NCBI GenBank assembly: GCA_023376005.1
Contig: CM042156.1
Location: 42,662,605 to 42,726,604 of the forward strand
Source of the DNA: Doryteuthis pealeii
Taxonomy: Eukaryota; Mollusca; Cephalopoda; Myopsida; Loliginidae
DNA: 64,000 nt
Direction: 5' to 3'
Shown here: positions 57,235 to 64,000 of the stretch, in pieces
How positions within the stretch are numbered: the stretch's first letter is position 1
Layout: each line of letters begins with the position of its first letter
Made by a program: the position numbers and the translations under genes
Notes under the pieces: model-generated
Databases searched by the model: none
Seen by the model: the letters and a program-made list of their open reading frames with translations, nothing else
Told to the model about the DNA's origin: nothing

Positions 57235-57721
57235 GAATTCTCGGTAATTTATGAGGAAGTGCGTCTCGGTCCCCTGCCTCCGAAATTGCTGCCCGGTGAA
57301 TTTTAAAATAACAACCCCAACTATCGGCGCCACAGCGGTGTTACTTGAAAGTAAACCAACTTAGGGTGTTAAATGTATTTGAGGGGGGGGGGGCTCTTTT
57401 TTGTCTTAAGATATGACAAATTTCTATAAATAAACAAGAATTACGACAAATTACAATTATAAGAATAACGACAAAAAAAGAAAAATAAGAATTACAACAA
57501 AAACAGGTTTAATGTTTTTTTCTTTTGAATGGAAAAAATAAATAAACAAGAATTAAGACAAAAAGAGCCCCCCCCCCTACATTTAACGCCCTAAGTTGGT
57601 TGCTTTCTTTCAAGTAACACCACTGTGGCGGCGATAGTTAGGGTTGTTATTTTAAAATTCACCAGGCAGCAATTTCGGAGACAGGGGACCGGGATGCACT
57701 TCCTCATAAATTACCGAATTC
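57235..57721. repeat. Large inverted repeat with GC-rich arms
   Basis: The arms 57235-57405 and about 57565-57721 pair over roughly 160 bp: 'GGTAATTTATGAGGAAGTGC' with 'GCACTTCCTCATAAATTACC', 'ATTTTAAAATAACAACCC' with 'GGGTTGTTATTTTAAAAT', and a G run (57384-57393) with a C run (57571-57579). Both ends are GAATTC. The spacer is A-rich (GACAAA and similar). Typical of a non-autonomous TIR element. Confidence 0.8.
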
Positions 57722-57724
57722 TCC

Positions 57725-58442
57725 TTACTGGATGTTAAGCCTTTGAAATTAGTCGACTAATTCACATACCTAGGTAGTAATATCTCATCTACTGAAATGT
57801 ACCCATAGGAAAGGCATGGACTGCTATAGACAGGTTATTGATGGTATGAAAATCTGATCTCACTGATAAAATAAAGCAAAAATTCTTCCAAGCCGTAGTG
57901 CTACTGTATGGCTGCACCACCTGGAGTCTAACAAATGCTAGATGGGAACTACATAAGGATTCTACATGTTGTCCTGAACAAATCTTAGAAGCAGCACCCC
58001 ACAAAAAAAATCATCTGTATAGCCACTTGTTACCTATCACACAAGTAAGACAAACAAGACATACTGGATACTGTAGTGTTTCTCATAGAAAACAACAACG
58101 CAGGTGTTAGTTAAAGCCTTTATTCCCCTTTTCCAAGGTACACATTGCCTAAGTCCCTAGGCCCGGAAGTGTCCGGTGAACCGGGGGGGGGTGTTGTACT
58201 CTGTGATGATACATACATTACAGATACTACTAGAGAAGTAAGGATAAACTCATAGATGATGTTCTCCTGTGAAAACCAACACTTGGATATACTAGTGTAG
58301 GCTGACCAGCAAAAACCTATATCAATCAACTCTGTGCGGATTCCGGATGCTGTAAAGGACCTCGCAGGGGAATGACAAATAGGGATGGTTGGCGAGTCCT
58401 GGATATCCGTGCTGCCAGCATGACCTGATGATGATGATGATG
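57725..58442 (+). mobile_element. LINE 3' region, truncated and frameshifted
   Basis: The + strand reads in pieces 'FTYLGSNISSTEM', 'AVVLLYGCTTWSL', 'LDGNY', 'VVLNKS..KQHPTKK', 'QVRQTRHTGYC', later 'LTSKNLYQSTLCG' and finally 'MTNRDGWRVLDIRAASMT', followed by ATG repeats. This is the C-terminal part of a non-LTR retrotransposon ORF2 and its microsatellite tail. A foreign or rearranged stretch (about 58110-58260) interrupts it. Confidence 0.75.
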
Positions 58443-58871
58443 AATTACATTAATAGAATCTTCTTTCACACAGTTTTACTTGCTATGCTTCATTTGGTAA
58501 AAAGATTAGTGTTAATATACACATGGCTGGTTTCAACTTTCTAGCTAGCAACTATTTCCTATGTGTCCTTTATGCTTGTCTACTGTCATTAGATTATGAA
58601 TGTTTTTTCCTACTCATCAGTTAAAGCTGTTTTCTGCTTTCATTTAATGTCATGCTGATTTATAGTTGGTTTACTTTAGGAGCCTGTAAATTTTAAACTG
58701 ATGCATATGTCTTGCTTCATTTGTTGTGGGTTCTGACAATCTTTTTATCTTTTATAATGTTGTATACATCAATTTAATGAATGAATGAATAAGGATCTCA
58801 GTGGAATGCGTTATAGTTGAATGATAATGCAGGAAAAGTAAGTGGACTCCTTCTGTAAATTACAGTAATGT

Positions 58872-58900
58872 ATAGGGTGGTCCGAAAGTCTTGTCATCCT
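58872..58900 (+). repeat. Isolated mariner-like terminus
   Basis: 'TAGGGTGGTCCGAAAGTC' and 'TTGTCATCC' is the left terminus seen at 1930, 2782 (inverted) and 7249; no partner is obvious within 1.2 kb. Confidence 0.5.
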
Positions 58901-59141
58901 GCATTTTAAAAAAAAATAAAATCTATAGAGGTAAAATAATTACGTAATAAATTACATAATAAATTGATAAGTAGTAACATTAAAAAAAGAAAAATATCAT
59001 TACATATGCAGTTTATTTTTAATAGATTTAAAATGATTTGTTTTGGTCAATTTCGACGCGATCTGCCATTCTGTCTATTTTTCAATGGTTTTACGCGCTT
59101 GTTTACAATTTTAATGTAACATTCACGATTGCAAAAAAAAT

Positions 59142-59530
59142 TTACCAAAAATCAGGTAATTATCCGATTTTAATGAAATTTTCAGTATTGATTTATCAAT
59201 TAATGAATTTTATTATGCATCAGTTATTTTATTTCAAAACTTTAATTTAGTATTTTTGCTATGAAAAATTAATATATAAAATTCATTTAAAATGTGAAAA
59301 GCAAGATGTTCAGTTTAAAATGTTATATTTTTAGATTCTAGAAATAAATATCTATTTAATGCAAACCTTATTTTTTTAGACGAAAATATAAGTTTTGAAG
59401 AAAAACTCTATTGAAAATGTACCCCCCCCCCTTTTTAAGCAGAAAAAATATCAATGTATAATTTTTTCTTTTATAAGATAATAGCCAATTAAATAATTAT
59501 CGAAATGAGTAAAAAAGAAATCTCCCAAAA

Positions 59531-59561
<31 letters not shown>

Positions 59562-59860
59562 CATTTATTTTCAATTTTCGGTACTTATTTTCTCATAGAA
59601 ATGCCACCATAAAATTTTTTTTTTATTTCTATTCATAACTTCGGTCTTTTATCTCATTATTTATACTGTAATTAGTATAGTATAAGACCAATTCGAAAAA
59701 ATGTTACACCCCCAACATAAGGGGGGGTCAAAATTAAGTGACCTGAAAAAAATGAGATAGTTTTGAAATAAAATAAATAATGCATTATAAAGATCATTCA
59801 TTGATAAATAAACACTGAAAATTTCATTAAAATCTGATAATTCCCTTATTTTTGGTAAAT
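59142..59860. repeat. Inverted repeat, about 100-bp arms
   Basis: 59142-59241 and 59759-59860 are inverted copies ('GATTTTAATGAAATTTTCAG' against 'CTGAAAATTTCATTAAAATC'). Between them are poly(T), a C run near 59420 and AT-rich DNA. Probably a decayed TIR element. Confidence 0.7.
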
Positions 59861-59911
59861 GATTTTCTGTCATTTTGTCAAAAACACATTTTAGGCTCAT
59901 TTTGCCAGTAC

Positions 59912-59918
<7 letters not shown>

Positions 59919-59957
<39 letters not shown>
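59919..59957. repeat. (AT)n microsatellite
   Basis: Pure TA repeats of about 39 bp. Confidence 0.95.
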
Positions 59958-59960
<3 letters not shown>

Positions 59961-60423
59961 AATGTGTGTCAGTAACAATGTCTGTATCCATGTTAAGAAA
60001 TCCAAACTTGCAAGTCCAGCATCTAATACATAAAGAAAAAAGGTGTCAAAAATCCATCTTCCACATCCACACACTCAATCTCGCCTGCATAGCAAAATTT
60101 ACACCCTTTCGTTGTTTAAAAAAGCAATAGCTTTTATGGAGAAGACAGAAACTTGCAATTGGTCAGCAACCAAGTACCACAGCTTTTATGCAAATGACAC
60201 TTCCATTGATAGTCTCTGTTCAGAGGAAGTCACAGACACCTACTCGCTGCGCATCAAATGCATCCTGGTCATGGTCGTTTCTCGTGATTGTCTGATTCTA
60301 TGCTATCCAGCCTTATTTTGTCATACCATTGATTTGACATGGCTATTTGAAATTTCTATATAGTTTTCAAACAAACCTATTTGTTTATAGTATCCCCTCT
60401 CAGCAGGTGACTTTGGTATATAT

Positions 60424-61010
60424 TGTTACGTTTGTATCCTGGGACGAGCTCCCATGTTACGTTCGCCTATCATTTCAACGCTATACAGCGCTTTTCATCA
60501 GAGATACCAAAGAAAGATAAGAGGGTACATATAAAACTTGGCAATAAATAACAAAACAACATATATATATATATTTATAACATAACATATAATTTAAATT
60601 TGTAGGCTGGGAGGATCATAATACGGACGCCGACAGGCTAGGATTTATAATGTCATTTGGTGGAATTATTTCTTCAAATCAATTTATAAATGTTCGCAAC
60701 GAAAGAAATTTGCACTTATCTTTTTTACGGGTGATTCATTTTCTGTATTAATGACTATTCCGGGTATTATTTCTTTATGTGGCATTCCGGATCATGGTAA
60801 CTTTCTTCTTGGGAAACATTTTTTTTCTTTCCCTCCCCCACGAGATGTTCGCTGACCGGGTCTCGAGTACTAACTGTCACTCGGTAGGCTTGGTGTATGT
60901 GGGGGAAGCCACTAGTGTAGTATCAGTTGTTCGTTTCCCTCCGCAAGGTCGGCTATGTGCTAATGACGAAGCAGAATTCTTCTTCTTCCGGTGAGCTTTA
61001 GGGTCACATT
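60424..61010. other. Possible solo LTR or other recent insertion
   Basis: It begins TGTTACGTTTGTATCCTGGG and is GC-richer than its surroundings, with 'CAACGCTATACAGCGC' and 'CCGGGTCTCGAGTAC'. The TGTTACG start is typical of some Gypsy LTRs. The right border, a CA end and a target duplication could not be fixed, so this is tentative. Confidence 0.3.
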
Positions 61011-61112
61011 CTGGGACTTCCCACTCCTCTCCTGGCGTCAGCCAGTCTCTCAGAATATTCTAGGAGTTTCCAAATTGTTGATCATTTGATTAAACATAAC
61101 AATATATATTCA

Positions 61113-61396
61113 TTAACCTCTCTCCATGAGTAGAATGTTACACAAGGTCAATTTCTTAAGTGGAATTTAGCAGGTTTGAATTCAGTTTTCCTTCTCCTAG
61201 ATTTATTGCTTAACCAAAGTTAAAGAGCCCAGTCTGTCCTACTATTTACCCATAACTGGGGGGTGGGAGAATAGTTGGATGCATACCTTTCCCAAGGGTT
61301 TTAGTATTATGTGAAATGCAAACAGCCTCATCTAGCATTTGAACTCGTCTGACCATGTCCATTTTGTACAACGGTAACCATTACAATACACACCTC
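61113..61396 (-). repeat. SINE, family C
   Basis: 'GTTACACAAGGTCAATTTC', 'TTAGCAGGTTTGAATTCAG', 'AACCAAAGTTAAAGAGCCC', 'TAACCATTACAATACACACC'. A near full-length antisense copy. Confidence 0.8.
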
Positions 61397-61458
61397 TACA
61401 GTGACTTTGGTATACCTTTGTCATTCTCAGTAACTTTATTGAAAAAATTGTTTGCTGG

Positions 61459-61893
61459 ACTTAAAACACTCAGAATATTTCTCTATACAAATTAACATGG
61501 TCTCATGAAGTAATAATTACTAAAAATGATTGGTCAATTTAACAGCATAAGTGAATCTTAGTTTTGGTCAAGCCACTTAGATTATAACATCTTTGTAAAA
61601 AAAATAATGAAATTTATTGTGTACAGTGCTCAGATGCACCACAACTCATCAAAGTCTCATGTCAAGTACACAGAATAAGACTTTGATGAGTTGTGGTGCA
61701 CCTGAGCACTGTACACAATACATTTTCTTCTTTTTTTTTTTTTTTTTTTCAAAGATGTTATAATCTAAGTGGCTAGTAATTTGACCAAAACTAAGATTCA
61801 CTTATGCTGTTAAATTGACCAATCATTTTTAGTAATTATTACTTCATGAGACCATGTTAATTTGCATAGAGAAATATTCTGAGTGTTTTAAGT
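61459..61893. repeat. Near-perfect 435-bp hairpin ending 96 bp before exon 5
   Basis: The left arm 61459-61657 and right arm 61678-61893 are reverse complements over almost their whole length, with a 20-nt loop. Differences are few: a poly(T)-expanded segment in the right arm (about 61730-61750) opposite an A-rich segment in the left, and a handful of substitutions. Outer ends are ACTTAAAACACTCAG and CTGAGTGTTTTAAGT. In the pre-mRNA this would fold into a long double-stranded stem next to the exon 5 acceptor. Confidence 0.88.
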
Positions 61894-61989
61894 TATTTTA
61901 AGGCAAAGAAGTTGTCACTGAATGTTTTGTTTTCATTAAAGAAATTGGAACTTTTATTTTCAGTTGCATTTATTACTTTTTAATTTCAG

Positions 61990-62100
61990 GCTAATAATGC
62001 CCTGCTGATTGATGAATTAAATGATATCAGAGTGATTGGTGTGATCACTATTACCTTCCTACTTGGTATAGCCATTATAGGAATGGAATGGGAAGCCAGG
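61990..62100 (+). CDS. SLC12A2: NKCC1-like cotransporter, coding exon 5 (TM4)
   Basis: 37 codons, residues 516-552, phase 0 at both ends. Acceptor TTTTAATTTCAG, donor AGG|GTAAGT. It encodes the end of the short extracellular loop (ANNALLIDELNDIRVIG) and TM4 (about 533-546, ITITFLLGIAIIGMEWE). Vertebrate NKCC1 has MIDEINDIRIIG and GMEWEAK at the same places. The joins to exons 4 and 6 need no gap. Confidence 0.95.
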
Positions 62101-62370
62101 GTAAGTACTCCTTTTTTTTTTTTAATCTGTTTTGTAATTCTCGCTATACTATTAAATTTTTTATTTTTATTTGATTTTTTTTTTTTTTTTTTTTTTATAT
62201 CAAAATTTCTACTGAAATTTCCTTGAGTATTTTTTGCACTAAGTGGTTAGGTGCATTATGTTTAATTAGAGAAACTGTCTTCATGCCTTCACTACCCTAA
62301 CTTTGATATATATGCTCTATCAATGATTAATATTACTTATATATATATATTATAGCAAACTAATATATAT

Positions 62371-62920
62371 AAAGTAAAGAAATAACAAAAGACTTAGAGA
62401 TTTAGCATTATAGTCTATTTCAGGGAGCTATAATAGACTATAATGCTAAATCTCTAGTCTATTTCAGGGAGCTATAATAGACTATAATGCTAAATCTCTA
62501 GTCTATTTCAGGGAGCTATAATAGACTATAATGCTAAATCTCTAGTCTATTTCAGGGAGCTATAATAGACTATAATGCTAAATCTCTAGTCTATTTCAGG
62601 GAGCTATAATAGACTATAATGCTAAATCTCTAGTCTATTTCAGGGAGCTATAATAGACTATAATGCTAAATCTCTAGTCTATTTCAGGGAGCTATATAGA
62701 CTATAATGCTAAATCTCTAGTCTATTTCAGGGAGCTATAATAGACTATAACGCTAAATCTCTAGTCTATTTCAGGGAGCTATAATAGACTATAACGCTAA
62801 AATCTAGTCTATTTCAGGGAGCTATAATAGACTATAACGCTAAATCTCTAGTCTATTTCAGGGAGCTATAATAGACTATAACGCTAAATCTCTAAGTCTT
62901 TTGTTATTTCTTTACTTATA
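62371..62920. repeat. 44-bp tandem array inside a palindrome, 11 units
   Basis: Units start (TAGTCTATTTCAGGG) at 62411, 62455, 62499, 62543, 62587, 62631, 62675, 62718, 62762, 62805 and 62849. The spacing is 44 bp except two units of 43. Each unit contains the complementary segments TATAGTCTAT and ATAGACTATA. The flanks 62372-62410 and 62881-62917 are reverse complements of each other and continue the same hairpin. The last units (from 62718) share AACGC where the earlier ones have AATGC. Confidence 0.92.
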
Positions 62921-63033
62921 TATTTGCTCTGTGACTCTAACATTAAGAGCACACATTGAGCTCTCAAACTGTGACAGGTTTTTTTAAATAAAACTCTTGT
63001 GTCGTAAAGAAGATTTCTTCTCTGGACTTTTGG

Positions 63034-63035
<2 letters not shown>

Positions 63036-63077
<42 letters not shown>
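63036..63077. repeat. (AT)n microsatellite
   Basis: Pure AT repeats of about 42 bp. Confidence 0.95.
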
Positions 63078-63080
<3 letters not shown>

Positions 63081-63461
63081 TTGTTGTGGTACAAGTCCAA
63101 AAGTATAGGATGTCCAGTAAGAATGTAATTAATTAATAATTCTGTTAACCTTGCTTGCTAGCAATTGCACAGCATGAGATACATTTGCATACATATGTAT
63201 GGAATTTGCTCGTTACTGTTACATCTCATCTTTCCTGATTAATCATTAATACACATATTAGCAAGTATCTTTAACTCTATGAATTTACATATCAACATTT
63301 CATTTTTATCTTTGCAGAGATTTTCTATAATCTTTGATTAGTAATTATGAATGTATTTCCTCTCCGCTTACCTCTCTTATATTCAATTGCAGTGTTGAGA
63401 GATTTAGTGTTGGTGATGATAAACTTTTATCTAAATGTTGAATTTTTTTTTTTCCTTTCAG

Positions 63462-63573
63462 GCGCAATTGATACTTTTAGGAATCCTTTTAATATCAATA
63501 TCCGTGTTTTTAATTGGGACATTTTTTCCGCCAACCCTTGATAACTTTTCCAAAGGATATACCGGTTACAGTG
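63462..63573 (+). CDS. SLC12A2: NKCC1-like cotransporter, coding exon 6 (TM5)
   Basis: 37 codons plus one base, residues 553-589, ending in phase 1. Acceptor TTTTTCCTTTCAG, donor GTG|GTAAGT. It encodes TM5 (AQLILLGILLISISVFLIGT) and the beginning of the following loop (FFPPTLDNFSKGYTGYS). The vertebrate protein has [20 protein letters not shown] and KGFFGYK there. The downstream exons (TM6 onward) lie outside the window. Confidence 0.93.
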
Positions 63574-64000
63574 GTAAGTACTTGATAATTTCCAAAGTTT
63601 GGAGGATTTCTCATGTGGCCAATTTTACTTAGACATGGCATTAAAATATTCCTTTATTTTCAGTTTTTAATTGTATTCAAATATTCTTCTCTTCTAAAAT
63701 CAAATTCTCATTGTGTTTGTAAGAGGGTAATCCCAAATGTAAGGTCTCCAAAATATTTAGTTAGCTCAGTCGGTAGAGCGTTCGACAAGAAACCACAAGG
63801 TTCCTAGTTCGATACCGGCCCTCGCCAACTCAGCGTATGAGTAGCACAGGGATCTGTGCGGTAAAGTAAGGAGCTGATGGTAGGTGTGGCGCTCCACCTC
63901 AGATGCAAAAACAATCTCCTTGGTCTAGCGCTATTGAAAAGGGGATAGACTCCCTTGCTGACTGGCTGATACCAACTTTAGGCCCCCCGCCGACTTTACT
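63574..64000 (+). other. SLC12A2: Start of intron 6, partial
   Basis: Donor GTAAGT. The visible 427 bp hold unremarkable sequence and then a family B SINE running to the window edge. Confidence 0.85.
63757..64000 (+). repeat. Lys-tRNA-type SINE, family B (younger subtype), full length
   Basis: 'TTAGCTCAGTCGGTAGAGCG', 'AACCACAAGGTTCCTAGTTC', 'GATACCGGCCC', complete body, and the tail 'GCCCCCCGCCGACTTTACT' at the last base of the window. One of the cleanest copies. Confidence 0.88.

Larger units (their letters stand above)
55770..61989 (+). other. SLC12A2: Intron 4 (6.2 kb)
   Basis: Donor GTAAGT, acceptor TTTTAATTTCAG. It contains two family C SINEs, three large inverted repeats and a LINE fragment. 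About 55790-56280, 56560-57230, 58450-58860, 59250-59750 and 59960-60420 hold AT-rich or unrecognised sequence. In 59990-60370 there is a less AT-rich stretch with an open frame I cannot identify. Confidence 0.88.
62101..63461 (+). other. SLC12A2: Intron 5 (1.4 kb)
   Basis: Donor GTAAGT, acceptor TTTTTCCTTTCAG. Most of it is the 44-bp repeat array and an (AT)n tract; 63100-63440 is unremarkable AT-rich DNA. Confidence 0.92.

Noticed and set aside
60043..60363. 106-codon ORF in intron 4
   Set aside because: Composition is ordinary, but there is no recognisable domain, no good start context and no second copy in the window; kept only as an unrecognised stretch.
62411..62895. Regular repeats resembling a CRISPR array
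   Set aside because: The 44-bp units are contiguous with no unique spacers, lie in a eukaryotic intron and derive from a palindrome.
63757..63830. tRNA-Lys gene
   Set aside because: A and B boxes are present but the acceptor stem does not pair and the sequence continues into the SINE body found at a dozen other places.

Overview
This is a stretch of animal nuclear DNA: very AT-rich, full of microsatellites and short interspersed repeats, with one split gene on the + strand. No bacterial-type gene organisation is visible. Several families of tRNA-derived SINEs (one with a Lys-type head, TAGCTCAGTCGG...GGTTCGATAC), 5S-rRNA-derived sequences, Helitrons, mariner remnants and long (AT)n tracts suggest a mollusc, most likely a coleoid cephalopod such as an octopus. 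That assignment is an inference from repeat style; the protein itself only says metazoan.

The gene is the 5' part of a cation-chloride cotransporter of the Na-K-2Cl type (SLC12A2/NKCC1-like). A TATA box (19702-19709) lies about 31 nt upstream of a plausible start of transcription near 19733. A 5' UTR without any ATG leads to the start codon at 19962. Six coding exons are visible: 19962-21062, 45405-45536, 52170-52341, 55630-55769, 61990-62100 and 63462-63573. All have GT/AG borders and compatible phases, and together they give about 589 residues: a cytosolic Ser/Thr/Pro/Asn-rich N-terminus with a SPAK/OSR1 docking motif (RFKI) and the conserved phosphoregulatory threonines, then the membrane domain from TM1 to about TM5. 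The rest of the gene lies beyond position 64000. Intron 1 alone is 24.3 kb.

Positions 1-19700 are intergenic and hold no convincing gene. They contain SINEs, a composite inverted repeat (1851-3037), a Helitron inside a pair of mariner-like termini (7249-7760), two 5S-derived sequences, a perfect 70-bp-arm palindrome (12176-12316) and a tandem array of a tRNA-like SINE with a 138-bp period (12743-13525). The introns hold LINE 3' ends, four more Helitrons, a TIR transposon carrying an intact cysteine-rich 135-codon reading frame (45969-47258), a broken mariner transposase split by a second element with a clean 5-bp target duplication, and several long foldback structures.

The most notable structures are a near-perfect 435-bp hairpin ending 96 bp before exon 5, an 11-copy 44-bp array grown out of a palindrome in intron 5, the tandem SINE array, and the CXC-like transposon ORF. 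All repeat calls come from reading the sequence by eye; no database comparison was possible.
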